From: Trichaptum fuscoviolaceum
Taxonomy: Eukaryota; Basidiomycota; Agaricomycetes; Hymenochaetales; Trichaptaceae
Assembly: GCA_910574455.1 (NCBI GenBank)
Contig: CAJSYZ010000010.1
Coordinates: 772,770-836,769, forward strand
DNA length: 64,000 bases
Direction of reading: 5' to 3'
The notes under the pieces were generated by a model. That model saw nothing but the letters and a program-made list of their open reading frames with translations, searched no databases and was not told where the DNA came from. The position numbers were made by a program, and so were the translations under genes. Below, in pieces: positions 45,046 through 58,069 of the stretch (position 1 is the first letter of the stretch; each line of letters starts with the position of its first letter).

Positions 45046-48000
45046 TCTGATTAGATTGCTGCGGTCCGAAGACAATACAATATGAATTGTGAAGCTCCCC
45101 TAAGATTACTGAGTCTGACGATAAGCCATATGGAGGATATCAACTTGTCAAAGCTACCCTGCCCTGTAGATCAGGCCGAGAGGAAGTGGTGGCTCTAGGT
45201 TACAGTTACCGAGCACATCATATGGATGTAAGACGGTGTGTGAGCGTACGAGATGCTGCTCGAACGTTCTGGCTTTTTGCCTTCAGTTTGGTGACGTGGC
45301 AGCCTGAGTGGCTGTCCAGGGTCGCGTCAATTAGTACTACGACGCGACTCGACGCGTCCATTGCCTCTTTTGTCTTCAAACCACCTTGTGTGGCTGAGGC
45401 GCAGCAAGTCTGTCATCTCAGCTCTGATACTTCGAATGTTTGCCAAGTAAGCTGCGGGAACCGCTGCGTCTACCGACAGACATCGCCGAAATGACATACG
45501 ATCTATGTTTATTACTCACAACCTCTCACGCGAACTCGCCTTATCATGGCGACTTCCGATGTGAATGGCCATAGTTGAATGTTGAAACGCACGATGGCTC
45601 ACGGGGCTCTGAATGTCCCCTCGGGTTCGGGAATGCTGAACATCTGCCGAATGCTTCTTGTCTCCATGAAGTTTACCATCTCATTCAGCGCCGGTTGCTA
45701 TTTCAATTCTGTCTCAGAGAAGGCACGCACGCCATTTATATTTGCAATGTGCTAGATTGCCAGCTCATGATCTTGCCTTCCAAAGGGTGAGATAGTGGCG
45801 TCTATCTCTGACTTTATACATTAAAGGTATGTCCTGTGACTACATTGAGTATACTAACGTTTCTATCAGGTTTGGCCCGTCATTCATTAGACTGCAAATT
45901 AGTTGATGGAAGACCACCGTAGTGCAATCATGCATTTGGCTTCTATGTAGATAAGGTACAGAGAGCACTAAGAAACCCTCTTCATCTGTATCACTTCATA
46001 TCGACATGTGTTCCTGAGCCTATTCTCAACGAATTATACCCTGCGAGGCCGCCGAGGCTTGTCGTACTTGAGAGAATATAGACCTCCGATCGTCGAGCAA
46101 GTATACTACCTCCGCATGCGCATGGCGTATTGCTCCCCTCGTTCTGTCTGGCACGCTGGTATACGCTTTGGCAAGAATGGGTCCGCGGAGCTTCTGACAA
46201 CTACACAAATATCGACAGTCCATTCTACACTGTAACTTCCGTCTAGGTACTTTCAAAACGTGCACAATTCCTGCTGCTGAATATGAGGATAACTGATCTT
46301 AATTCTCCTGCTGAAGTTGCACACTAAACATTTTCAAGAAACCCAGTCGGGGACTGACGGCTCGCGTCTGCTTCTTGAAATTTAGAAGATAGGACGACCC
46401 CGAGATTTACTGATAGCTACTCAATCTTTACAAGTCTTGTGAAGGGCTGCGGCTCCAGCCCATTTCAGTGTACTTCAGCGAGTGCATAAGAAAGATGAGC
46501 GAAGGGGAAGGAGCAATGGAGCATGACTGTCGATTTCTTGGTAGTATCCGTCATAGTCCTTAGGATAACACTATAATTCATCTCGGCCTGGCCGCAGAAG
46601 CTCTTATCCCCGTCTTGCATAGTACGGCTCAAGTCGAAAATAACAGTTCTATGAACTTCTATCTCGACCATCTTCTTCAAGTTTAAGGTTTACCGCCAGC
46701 CAAAGTGTGAGAATACATTATCTAATTATTTTGGGTTGTTTGCATGACTCAGTGTCTTCATGTATGCTGCTTCCCCCTTCTCCTTCCTTCCCTCCACATC
46801 AGCAGCAGATCCAAGGTCGCGATGCTCGCAACGTACACGATGACTGTGTACTTTTTGGTGCACTGCTCTTCTCTCTGTGCGAGCGGGCCAAGGTCTGAGT
46901 ATTCTAGTCCCCCTTGAACGACTCTAGCCGGGTCCGGAAAGCAACATCTGAGCTGCGTACTAGAAAGGCGTGTTTATGCACCATCTCCCATGAGCACAAC
47001 ATGGTGAGATGCCGGAGAAGCTTCTATTAAATTATGAAGTGGAGGATGGCATAGCGTTTCTTGAAAAGCGCAGTGGGGACTGGGTTGGTTTTCCCTGTTT
47101 TTTTTCGTGATCCGATCTCCCAAGTCTTGCACGGCGTACAATTTACCTCGGAGTATGACGGGAAGCCGGTTTGGATCCCGGCCGGTCGTAGTACCATCCT
47201 CCGTGCGCTTGGTTCACCGTTGTGTTTGCACAATATGACACCAAGCCCTCAACATCATCACGTAGGGATCCGCGTCACAAAGGTATTTGTGTTCGCGTAG
47301 TGAGTTGTTGTTGAGGCATGGCTATTGGATTGCACCGGCATTACATGGGAGATATCCTGGGTCACGGGCAGACTACCACCCTTTAGCTCAATTCGCGATG
47401 CACCAGACTGCGATGCTTTTGCTTCGCTGGTGTAACTCAATTCAGACTACTCTGCATCTGCTGCTGATGCCCAATTTTTCTCTTTACTTGACTCATGCGA
47501 GTCTGTCCATATTCTGCTGGGTTACATGACGCGTAGGTAAGCTTAATATCTCATCTATAACTAACTATTTTTCCGTCTCAGCTCAATAGCCCGGAAATGA
47601 GTACAATCTCATCAATGAAGGTCGATTGGCAGGTTCCAGGATGCAGGCAGCGTTTCTTGCAGTAGTTATCAACTTTCAAAGTTGTAGATGTATCAATATA
47701 ACATGTAGCCCCATTGCACATTTGTGGTGTTCTCGTCAGTAAATTGATTTTATTTGGACTAAAATCACTTTTGAGTTGCTTCGGATATGACCGAACCGGC
47801 ACCGCCGTGACTCAGACATGGGACAACACCAGTCGTCTGGCAGGCTTCACCACAGAACTTGAGGAGCCATCCTTCTTTGAACTTGCTTCTCCATCAAGCG
47901 ACGGACTCTTGGGCTGTATTGTGCGCCATGCTTCGGAACTTGAAGTTAATAAACTGGGGACTGCCGCCTGAACGACCTGAAGCCGAGGGATTTTTACAAT

Positions 48001-48232
48001 GGAATTTCCAACCGTAAGAACTGACTCTATAGTAGAGTCAGTAATACTGCCGGCATTTGCGAATGGCTGCGGAACACTATAGTAAAGGTTTGTAACTCGT
48101 ATAGACGTGACTGCGGATCGTGCTGCGCTACTCCGAGTCGGGAGTATGTTCGTACAAAAGTGCGCGAGTGAGGTTGGCTGAAGCAGGCCTCTGACCTTGC
48201 TCATCACGTCGCTACATCTATTATCGAATATC

Positions 48233-50432
48233 ATGCCGTTTGATTCACCTCAGGTGCTGATTGTGGGTGACATATCTTCCTTACTCTACTTTTTTGTGTG
48301 CTGATATTCTGTTCATACAGGTTGGCGCGGGCCCGACCGGTCTGATTCTGGCTCTTAGTTTATTGAAGAATGGGATACCAGTCAGGATAGTTGAGAAAGC
48401 CCCAGTGCACTATAGCGGGATATTCAGGGGATCTGGGATTTCGGTAACTGTTTAATTCATCTCCCTAATCAAATACCCTGTCACTAACTCTAAACGCGAA
48501 GCCCCGTACTCAGGAAGTAGAACATTTCCTTGGAGTACTTGACGAAGTGAAGGAACTCGCAAAAGGACCGCCCGCTGTCAACATGTATGATGAAAACGAT
48601 CATAGGAAAATCGTGAAAACAGTCGGGTTAATGCAGGATTACGAGTCTACTCCTCCTTTCCCAATAGTAAGTATAGAATGGTCACTTTAGATTATATACA
48701 ACTAATCGCTCGACAGACTCAATATGCGATTCTCGGACAGTCGAGACACCAAGCTATACTAAGGAAACATATCGAGGCACTCGGCGGTACCGTCGAACTT
48801 GGTACCGAGCTTATCACTCTTTCGCAGGACGAAGATGCTGTGACGGTCACCCTCAGCAAGACAACTGGCGATATCAACGTCGAAGAAATTGCTAAATTCG
48901 CATATGTTATCGGAACGGATGGCGGGAGGAGTATGTTGTCTACATACACTTTCACATCTATGCCAGTGTATGCCACTTACCATAATGAAACGCAGGTACC
49001 GTTCGTAGGTCCCTAGAGATCGAATTCCTTGGCGAAACAAAGGATTTCTCAGTACTACTTGCTGATGTAGAAACCGAGGGATTCGATGGAACAGTTAGTT
49101 AAGCTCCATCCGTCAATTGTTCTATCATATTTACACGGGTTTTATAGGGTCAACACAAGTGGGGCGAAGCAAAAAAGAATGTGTAAGTCTAGTTTGTCCC
49201 TTCATGTATTTCATATGTCTAACAGACTTGATCATAGCGTATCGTTAAATAACCATGGCGAGCCGAATATGTACCAGCTCCTCTGCGGAGGACCATGGTT
49301 CGATGTTCAGGCAGTCATGGCGGATAACAGCGTAGAGCGACTCCAGCAAGAGTTCAGTAGATGCGTTAAACGACCTGAAATCAAGATCAGGAGGGTGATG
49401 TCGAAAGGTGTATGGAGGCCAAATACCCGTATGGCTGCGCGGTTTCGCGTTGAAAGAGTATTCATTGCAGGAGGTAGGTACTTTCCAAATCACATTCTGC
49501 CTTACTGGAACGGAAATGGCTGCTCGCTGTAGATGCGGCTCATATTCACCGCCTATGGGAGGTCAGGGCTTGAACACCAGTATTATGGATTCGGTTTGTT
49601 TTATTCTCTTCTTGATCACCCCTGCCTTACTAATATGCTTCGCTTTTTGCAGTTCAACCTAGGCTGGAAGCTCGCACTCGTTATCAAGGGGCTTTCTCCA
49701 CCATCTCTCCTGGATACCTATGAAGCTGAGCGTATGCCGGTCGTCGCCGAAATGCTTAAGATTGCTACCCTCCTAAATACTGCTCACCACCAGGATAAAG
49801 CCTTACAGGAAGCGCTCAGCAGGGCACAAGAACAGGGTCTCATCGCGAAGGACGCGAAAGCGGATGAAATCTGGATGAGGGGATGGAAGCTCACGCAGCT
49901 GGATTTGAACTACCGACATAGTCAAGTCATCTTCGACGAGCGTTTCGAGGCCGAGAAGTCGACTATCATAGATGCTTATGGAACTGAGGGTCACAGCTTA
50001 TGTGCTGGAGACCGAGCTCCGGAGGCTTCTGGCCTTCGCGTTCTCACTGGACTCGCTACTCAGTCTCAGACGACCAAACTTTTCGATATTTTCACCCCGA
50101 ATGCACACACTGCTCTCATATTCCCGATGGCTGATGAGAAAGAGACGCAGTCTTTCGCAGACTCCGTTCTTCGAATTCTGAAGGGATCACCTTCCGGTCT
50201 TGTACGCGTGGTACTCATTGTACCTAAATCCCATCCTGGCACGTCCGGTTCCATACTCGGTGTTGACATCGTTGTTAGAGACGATGAAGGATTTGCATAT
50301 ACGAACTACGGTCTGGGTTCTGACACGGCGACTGTGGTTGTCATCCGTCCAGATGCGTACATTGGAGGGATCTTGAAAGGATCGATAGGAGTCCAAAAGT
50401 ACTTTTCTATGGTTTTTAACACTTCGGTATGA
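48233..50432 (+). CDS. Class A flavin monooxygenase, copy 1 (damaged at FAD motif)
   Basis: Multi-exon gene, start MPFDSPQVLI. Exon 2 gives VGAGPTGLILALSLLKNGIP with the GxGxxG FAD fold, then VEHFLGVLDEV, ILGQSRHQAILRKHIEALGG and YVIGTDGGR (the second FAD/NADPH DG motif). The C-terminal thioredoxin-like phenol-hydroxylase domain is intact (GDRAPEASGLRVL, DIFTPNAHTALIF). The enzyme family hydroxylates aromatic compounds with NAD(P)H. At the third FAD motif, the expected GGDAAH and PPMGGQGLN lie in different frames (near 49544). Either one base has been lost, or an alternative GTACTT donor is used that keeps the frame but removes the flavin-contacting GD. It is a tandem paralogue of 52973-55182. 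Confidence 0.8.
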
Positions 50433-50768
50433 CGGAACGAAGTTCTAGGTATTTTTGCAGCATAGTGAGTTCGTTTCCAATGTCACGCACTTCTCAAACA
50501 CATGATAAATGATCATGTGCAGACTTATATTCCATTCTGTAGTCAGTTGATTTTATTTGTGTCAAGTCATTGGTGTTTCATGCATGCCATATCCTAAGCT
50601 CAAATTGTGTCGAAAACGGACTTAGTATTAATGATAAAAACCAATTACAATAACGCCCAGAGGGCCAGCTTTTTGCTGGCGATACCCGAACACCTCTGGG
50701 CGTCAAAACGACAAGGTTGCAATGCTCTTGCGAGGAATCCGGGGAGAACTGGTAGTAGAATTGAAGAG
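50433..50768. other. Spacer between monooxygenase copy 1 and a transposable element
   Basis: 3' region of copy 1; no gene was seen. Confidence 0.5.
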
Positions 50769-50774
50769 TTAAAC
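50769..50774. repeat. Target-site duplication, left (TTAAAC)
   Basis: The hexamer TTAAAC directly precedes the left inverted repeat and is repeated directly after the right one (52315-52320). Confidence 0.7.
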
Positions 50775-52314
50775 CTAAGGAATGCCATGGGTATCACCTG
50801 CAGGTTAGGTACCTAACCCGTAGATATTATGTATGTTTTTTTTTGCTGCAGGACACCTACGGGTGAAAACCCGTAGGTATGGCAAAAACCGGGTGCTCGC
50901 AGGTACCTGGCTGCACCCGTAGGTATTGCCAACTAATAGCTTGAAAAGTGTCGTTTCATTCAACTCGTTATCCTAACATACATCCTAAATGGCTTCCCAT
51001 AACCATCTAACTTGAACCCGTGTGTATTACTACTCAATGTCAAGCTACGAAGTGTCGCACATGCTGCACTGTGCAAGGCGAGTTTACGGTGGCCTTCGGC
51101 GGTAAGGTGACATCGTTCGAAGTGGACCGTGTGCACGTGTGCAGCGCTGTACAGGGAGGTGATGTTGTATCATCTCCGTCGGTTGGAGATAGAACCTCAA
51201 AGACGTCTGTGTGGCTCCACCCGCTGAGCTTCAGACTTACGAATCGGGACACTGACGGAGGAAGTACATGAGTGAATTAGCAGCATTGGAAGCAGGGAAG
51301 ACATTCATTACCCATAGTAGGTCGTCGCCCGTGATGGCGTAAATGAGGTTCCTGTTTGAGCCTCACTTGATGCTCAACCCGGTCAGAACGATAGACTACA
51401 TAGAGATCATGTTGTTGTGCTGAATCTCAACAAGGAGGTCCCAGGTTGTCGCAAGTGACGTGATTGCGGAAAGGTCGAGCTGCAAAAAGAGTGTGAGGGA
51501 GTCGACCTCGCCAAAGCGAAGCTTGCCTGCCAGCCGCATCGTTGGCGTTGTCTTAAGTGCGGAAAGGATGTGTACCATGCCGCTCAGTAGGAGGCCATTG
51601 AGCTGCGCTACCTGCAGGCTGGGAAGTCGAACACGCCGCTCGAAGTTCGGAGGGCCGGTATGACAAAGATGTTGGCACTCGGAAAGCGAGAGCTGGCGAA
51701 GTGAAGTGAGTGCTTCGATAATTTTGATGAATTCGAATGAAGGCGTAGGGTTTGTAAAGTCTTGTTGTGCTCAACGTAGAACATGCGGACCTCATCGGGA
51801 GGCGGGAAGTGCTGAGCTGCGCTATTGCAACATAAGGGTGGACTTGTTTGTACGGTTCTTGCTGCAAAGACCATAGCGGTAGCCACGCTTGAGACAAAAG
51901 GTGAGTGGGATTTTGGCACCATATGCAAGAGAGAACGTACAATCGCGACGAACCCTGCCATCTTCTTCATCTTCAGCAACCTCCTCGTCCTCGCCACCTT
52001 AGAAACAGCGACACATGAAGCCAGTGGTGAATGTTGCAAGTTCTGGAGATCAGGTAACAAGAGCCAACATCTTGAATGGCGTTCGTAGATGCCAACGAGT
52101 GTGTTTGCGAGTGGCACGGTGTGGTCCCAGCAATGTCCGGAATTTAGTCGAATTTGGCAGGCAACCTGCCAAATCTGTAACTGACACCTACATCCGTGGT
52201 TTTTTTAGGGTAGGTACCTATATACTAGTACACCCGTTGGTATTTTACCTGCAGGTAATTAAGCAGGTATCTGTCACAGATACCTAGGTATTCAGTACCC
52301 AAGGCATTCCTTAG
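50775..52314. mobile_element. Non-autonomous TIR element of 1.54 kb
   Basis: It begins CTAAGGAATGCCATGGGTA and ends with the inverted TACCCAAGGCATTCCTTAG; the 19-bp ends differ at one position. A TTAAAC duplication flanks both ends. Inside each end lie repeated ACCCGTAGGTA-like and ACCTGCAGGT-like motifs in both orientations, which resemble subterminal transposase-binding sites. No transposase is encoded. The centre has a minus-strand stretch similar to the LRR-like part of agaric F-box proteins. It separates the two monooxygenase copies. The superfamily was not identified; a 6-bp duplication is unusual. Confidence 0.75.
51396..51770 (-). pseudogene. Captured F-box/LRR-like gene fragment
   Basis: The minus-strand frame reads FEFIKIIEALTSLRQLSLSE, then RRVRLPSLQVAQLNGLLLSG and MVHILSALKTTPTMRLAGK. 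Leu-rich segments of this kind make up the C-terminal half of mushroom F-box proteins (SCF ubiquitin-ligase adaptors). No F-box lies upstream and the frame is not part of a complete gene. It lies wholly inside the 1.54-kb element. Confidence 0.5.
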
Positions 52315-52320
52315 TTAAAC
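52315..52320. repeat. Target-site duplication, right (TTAAAC)
   Basis: The direct copy of 50769-50774 at the right border of the element. Confidence 0.7.
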
Positions 52321-52972
52321 CTATAGGAGGAAGACTGAGGGTGTAATTGTTACGGTGTCACGGTGCCAACTTGGATTACTTACTTACTGTATTACTCTGT
52401 TTAAGCTACTACTAATACCAAATAAGGCAGGTACTGCTAAGGTACCCGAACTATGCACAACTTTCAAGGTCTTACTACTATGAGTTGTCTCGGAAGAGAA
52501 GACATATAAAAAGAGAAATCTAGACCTTAATCACTGGTAGGCACGTGAGTGCAAACTTTTTGCTTTTGAGGAGTGTAACATTTAGCCCGCTAGAACCCTC
52601 AACACCTAAGGGTGTTCGGGAATAACAATTAAAGTGAAAATAGGTTAACTTGAATTAGAAGTTACGTTAAAAGCTATTTCCTGCCTCAGGCTGTGGTTTG
52701 CCTGAATGGGACGTCGGAACTTGAACTTAATCTACCGAAACGACGGAAACGTACGTCTTTTGACAGTGCTTCCGAGTTCTCGCAGCTCGAACGCAGTAAC
52801 TCGGACGTACATCAGCACAGTCCCGTAAAACTAATCTTTTACTTGCCCACCATAAACATATATTTCTTTCATATATATAGAGCGATATAGGAAACATGAG
52901 TCGTCGTAGAAAGCGATTTCAAGGCGCTCCAGATCAACACTCGACTCGGACCATTCAAGCTTGAACGAAGCA
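52321..52972. other. Promoter region of monooxygenase copy 2
   Basis: No gene was seen. A short frame at 52693-52890 has no features. Confidence 0.5.
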
Positions 52973-55182
52973 ATGTCATATTATTCGCCTCGAGTTTTAC
53001 TTGTTAGTACCAATCCATTCTGTGCTCTACCTTTCAGTGATTCATTGAAGCATTAATCTTGTAGGTTGGTGCAGGTCCCACTGGCCTTTTGCTATCTCTT
53101 AGCCTCTTGAAGAATGGAATACCAGTCAGGATTATCGAGAAAGAGCCTGCGTATCAAACAGGAATATTTAGAGGAGCAGGTATCCAGGTTCGTCTAAGCC
53201 CTCCATTGATAATCTCTAATACTAATAAATCACTTAAAGCCCCGCACTCAGGAAGTAGAACACTTTCTTGGGGTGCTCGAAGATGTGAAAAAACTTGCAA
53301 CAGGACCTCCCACTCTCCACGTTTATGATCAAAAGGAACCGAGACGTCTAGTGAAAACTGTTGATTTTGTACAGGACTTCGAGCCGACACCATCTTTTCC
53401 TATAGTGAGCATCGAACCGCTCACCGAAACTTTATTTAGCTAAACGAACTATTGACAGACCCGACTTGCAGTTCTTGGACAATCTAGGCATCAAGCTATT
53501 ATTAAGAAGCACGTTGAGGCACTCGGGGGACAAGTTGAGTTTGGCACCGAGTTTTCCAGTCTTGTGCAGGACGACAACGCAGTTTCAGTTACTCTAACCA
53601 AAACAACTGGCGATACTATCGTTGAAGAAACGGCCAAGTTTGATTATGTTATTGGAACGGATGGCGGGAAGAGTACGTGGTTTCTCATTATATTTTCGGC
53701 ATAATTTATGAAGCTATATAATTCATTGAAACCTTAGGTGCCGTTCGAAAATCTGTTGGGATCGAATTCCTTGGCGAGACCAAGGATATAACAATGTTTC
53801 TCGCTGATGTAGAGATTGAAGGATTTGAAGGAACGGTACGCTACATCTCAATATTTCCCCTCGTTTCCTTGCCTTCACACGTTATTTAGGGCATACACAA
53901 GTGGGGCGAAACAAAGCCGAATGTGTAAGACGACGATATCTCCAAATGTATCCAGAAAACTGATGATGCAAGTAAAGCGTACAGCTAAACAGTCACGGGG
54001 AATCAAGAATGTTCCAACTCCTCTGTGGGGGGCCCTGGTTTGATCGTCAGGCAGTTATGGCTGATGATAGCATCGAGAGACTCCAACAGGAATTCGATAA
54101 ATGTGTTCGACGCCCCGAAATTAAAATCACAAAGATATTCTCGAAAGGGGAGTGGAGACCGAACATTCGCCTAGCCAATCGATTTCGTTCGGGGAGGGTG
54201 TTCATTGCAGGAGGTAATTTTGAGCCCTTCCGTCATTTTACGTTCTTTCCGATCAGTTTGACTGAATGTTATTCACCACAGATGCAGCTCATACGAACCC
54301 TCCTACCGGTGGACAGGGCTTGAATAGTAGTATAATGGACTCAGTACGCATGAGATCGTCCATCAATGTTCTCGCCTTCTCACTAACTTCGTCCAGTTTA
54401 ATTTGGGTTGGAAGTTTGCACTCGTCCTTAAAGGGTTCTCTACTCCCGCTCTTCTGGACAGCTACGAGTCCGAACGTATGCCTGTCATCGCCGAGATGCT
54501 CAAGGTCTCCACATCCCTTATGAACGTCGCCTTTCAACAGAACAAAGTCAATCAGGAAGAAAGCTTCAAGAAAGCGCAGGACGAAGGGATCATCGCGAAG
54601 GACGCTAATGCAGATGAATACTGGAAGAGGGTTTGGAAGCTCACGCAACTGGACTTGAATTACCGGCACAGTCCAATCATTCTCGACGAGCGGTTTGAAG
54701 GTGATAAGATAGCTAACGCTGACGTCCATGGAGCGGAAGGCCACGATTTACGTGCTGGAGACCGAGCCCCGGAAGCTCCTGGTCTTCGTGTTTCTGCTAG
54801 GCTCGATACCCAAACTCAGACGACCAAGCTGTTCGATATCTTCACCCCAAATGCGCATACTGTTCTCATATTCCCGACAGCCAATGAGAAGGAGACGCAG
54901 TCATTCGTGGACTCCGTTGTTCAAAAGCTGAAGGGATTGCCTAACGGCCTCGTACGCGTGGTACTCATATTACCCAAATCCCATCCAAATACGTCTGGCT
55001 CCATTTTCGGGATCGACATTGTTGTCAGAGACGACGAAGGGCATGCGTATACGAATTACGGATTGAATACTGATGCGGCGACTGTAGTCCTCGTCCGTCC
55101 GGACGCTTATATTGGAGGGATCGTGAACGGTCCAAACGGCGTTGAGAAGTATTTCTCTATGGTTTTCAATAACACTAAATGA
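52973..55182 (+). CDS. Class A flavin monooxygenase, copy 2 (intact)
   Basis: Multi-exon gene with the same intron positions as copy 1. Exon 1 MSYYSPRVLL joins to VGAGPTGLLLSLSLLKNGIP. Further motifs are VEHFLGVLEDV, VLGQSRHQAIIKKHVEALGG, YVIGTDGGKSAVRKSVGIEF, HGESRMFQLLCGGPWFD and, unlike copy 1, an unbroken FIAGGDAAHTNPPTGGQGLN in which the Asp contacts the flavin. The C-terminal half carries FNLGWKFALVLKG, YESERMPVIAEML and the thioredoxin-like domain (GDRAPEAPGLRV, DIFTPNAHTVLIF) of the phenol/pentachlorophenol monooxygenase family. It probably hydroxylates an aromatic compound in the cytosol. The two copies share many residues, so duplication is fairly recent. Confidence 0.88.
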
Positions 55183-55680
55183 AAACTTTCGTGCTTTGCC
55201 CTTGTTATACTATTTATATATGTACACTCCATAACGTCTATGGTGTGACATCCATGACATGGTCAAGCCAGTCTTTGAAAGTCTATCAAGCTCGTTGGAA
55301 TCAAGTAAGGCACGACAAGCTCACCTTGTCCTCGACGCTAAGCCCGTCATAATCGCAAGAGGTGTTAGAACATACCTTATGAATCGTATAAAGCCTTTTG
55401 TGTTTTGCTCAACAAATCTGAACATGCCCTCCTTTGTGCGATACTAGTAGCACGAAAACAAAACCATGTACTTATCTAGTAATTCTATAAGTAAGATGTT
55501 TGAGCACGTAGGTCCATTTGACTAACGATGCATCCTCACCGATCACCGGTGATACATATTATGTACTTAAACTAGCGCTTCGCCTTGTCTGCAGACGACC
55601 ATCGCACCAAAGCACGCATGCCCCTGTCGTTATGAGCTGTCAGTATAACGGAAATGAAATGAATCAATCCTAGAACCGAC
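55183..55680. other. Intergenic, no gene seen
   Basis: 3' region of monooxygenase copy 2, AT-rich. Confidence 0.5.
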
Positions 55681-56502
55681 TCAACAGCGATGGACATGAA
55701 GCATTGAAACTATGATAAGATGGGCGCGGTCGGATAGCGTAGGGGTAGATATCGTAACGCCGTCAGTGATCGGTATTAGAGCGGTTAAGATTTCGAGGAG
55801 TTTAGAAAGTACTGACCCCATGTCAAGTTTTACAATGATTCCCACTACAGCTGTCGCTTGTACCAAATGGCAAAGAATGTGACGACAAAAGTAGGTAAGG
55901 CAAAAGCAAGAACGGCTAATTGGTGACAAGCAAAACCCCTTTCTTTTCTAACAAATCAACTTTTGAGGTCGTTTGCAGAGTAATTGCTCCTATCAAAGAG
56001 ATAAGGGAATTACTGTAGAAGTGAGAGAGGAAGTCATCGTGTTTGTCTATTTGACCCAGATAGAATAAAATAAGTGATAAGCTGAATAGAGTTGGACGAA
56101 TGGCGTACCAAATGCGCGGCGGAGGGTCCTTCGAGGATACGACAATGCGTGCGATAACGGCAAAGACCGCCGGTTCCGACAAAAGGACTTTAGTGGCAAC
56201 TATGTACTTACGAAGAGGCCGCCCTACGAAGAGGGTTAGGTGTTTCTTCATAGTGATGACAGATGTCAGGCTGCGTTCTTCATAAAACGAAGACTTACGG
56301 TGGGTGTAAGCGCCATAATACTATCCATCGTCCGTGCACCATCAGCATTCGTACTGATGATGATTTGTTCGGTTGACGAACTTGAGGACATCAGGAGAGG
56401 CACGTTTTCCCCCGCCGGCGTTTCTTCTTTTTCACCCCTGATTTTTCCCATCATCCCTCCCAATAAGCTGTACTTGTTGCTGAAATGGTGAAGGCGGCTC
56501 AT
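55681..56502 (-). CDS. Possible small multi-exon gene (uncertain)
   Basis: The minus-strand frame from 56502 begins MSRLHHFSNKYSLLGGMMGK, then a stretch with PLLMSSSSSTEQIIISTNAD and MDSIMALTPT before a GTAAGT donor. Downstream there are more GTAAGT/CAG pairs, but I could not join a unique set of exons, and the frames that follow are short. An N-terminal exon of an agaric-specific protein is the best reading. Length and C-terminus are unknown. Confidence 0.25.
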
Positions 56503-58069
56503 CCAAAACTTAGTCGTGACTTCGAAGAGCTCGTTTATCCTTCGACAGTGAGTTCATGGCAGTGAGCTGAGAGATAGTGCGCTATCGCTTGTAGGATCGA
56601 AGAAGTGCACCAATGTATATTTATACGACTCGGGCGTTTATATTTGAATGTTATGTGTCAAGCTTGCCAGCGTCGGTCGTACCAAATATCTGAGTTCTAT
56701 CGGCAAGATCCATGGAATGGAACTCGGCTCGAGATCGGATAGAAGAGATGGTGCTTGCGAGATTTCCGGTCCCTGGAGATCACAAGTAAATAGAATCCGG
56801 AGTAAAGATACGCAGAAACGATGGATGGATAGCAAGAAGTTTTATGGAGATAGTAGAGAAAGCTCACGAGGCTCCAACTTCCAGGAATCGTTCTCCTGGG
56901 AAGAGTACAGAATGTGAGATAGGGCCATGTTCGGAGTTCAACACATCCACACGTGCGTTTTCAAGATACCGGTATCTCACAGCTGTCAGATTTCACGCAC
57001 TATCCGCGCACCTCTTTTCCACAAAAGCCAGAGGCAGTAGAGATGGTAACCTGCTGCCAGTGTTCGTGTGCCATCGGCGTTCAACGAAAACTTACGATTT
57101 AGAGTTTGAATCGTTGAGTGTGTCCTCGTGTCCGTAACAAGTACCCACGAAGGAAGCTTGAATGTGTGAGTCTAGAAAACAGAATAGCGGTGTTTCTTTC
57201 GTATACCAGTGGATGGACAAGTACCCTTAAGAAAGCCAGTGTTCAGTCCTTGAAGCTGAGTGCGAACATTTCTAGCCAAGCCAGGTGAGCATCTACATTG
57301 GATAGCGTGAGAAAGACTGAAAATAGAACATATCTTCAACTTTGAAGCGGAGCGGCAAGCAAGTGGCAGACGGAAGCCGTGCAAATTGACCGACGACGAC
57401 AAGACGTGCTCATCGCAGACAGCGCTGCCTTAACCTCCACACGTCGCAGAAAGGATCACGACGTTGAAAGACGCTGTGGTAGTCGTATTCGGCCGCGCAC
57501 GGCCACGCCATAATAGGACGTAAAGTTCCCTGTTCACACGTGCAATCTTCGTCCACAACCCCCACGTCGTCATCAAAGCTCGCAGCGTCCAGCAACAATC
57601 CTCGACAGCATCCTTGAAATTTGCTGAAGCCGAGAGAGAAAAGGTTGAGGCGGTGGAACGAAAGCAAACGCGTGGTAGCGGAGGGAGATCGTGCGCCGAT
57701 TGCAGTCTGAGCGCCGCTGCAGCTGGGCATCTGAGTCTGAAGTCGGAGTCTACACGTTGATTTTCGTTGTATGTTTTTGGCTCTTTCGCGTCTTGCATAC
57801 ACCTCGCTCATCACCAAACATAATGTACTTAACTTATCCAGCTATTATTCCTACTCGAAGGCGTGTATCACAGAGGCCACGCTGCTCGTCGTTATCAAGA
57901 CAGTCTTCAAATCTGAAACCTGCAGCTTGGCTTAAATGTGTGTCTATCACCACCTTGATTTCAAGCCTTAATTGCTTACCGGCTGCCTTCTCATTTCTAG
58001 AGCGCACCTCCAAAGGTCATTCAACATCCTATCAGAAGGACCCCTGATTCTGTGGTTCGTCACTTTGCC
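56503..58069. other. Intergenic, no supported gene
   Basis: Frames at 57410-57817 (-) and 57691-58047 (+) overlap each other and lack features. The right part is the promoter and leader of the Zn2Cys6 gene. Confidence 0.4.

Larger units (their letters stand above)
44552..48232. other. Gene-poor stretch of 3.7 kb
   Basis: Apart from promoter motifs near the left end, no frame carries recognisable features. The longest (minus strand 47812-48234, 140 codons) is serine-rich and unsupported. No transposon ends were seen. It may contain an unannotated non-coding transcript or diverged gene remains. Confidence 0.4.

Noticed and set aside
47812..48234. 140-codon minus-strand frame facing away from monooxygenase copy 1
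   Set aside because: Serine-rich, with no recognisable motif; it overlaps the promoter and start codon of the neighbouring gene.
57410..57817. 135-codon minus-strand frame and overlapping frames on both strands
   Set aside because: Several overlapping open frames without features in the leader region of the Zn2Cys6 gene.
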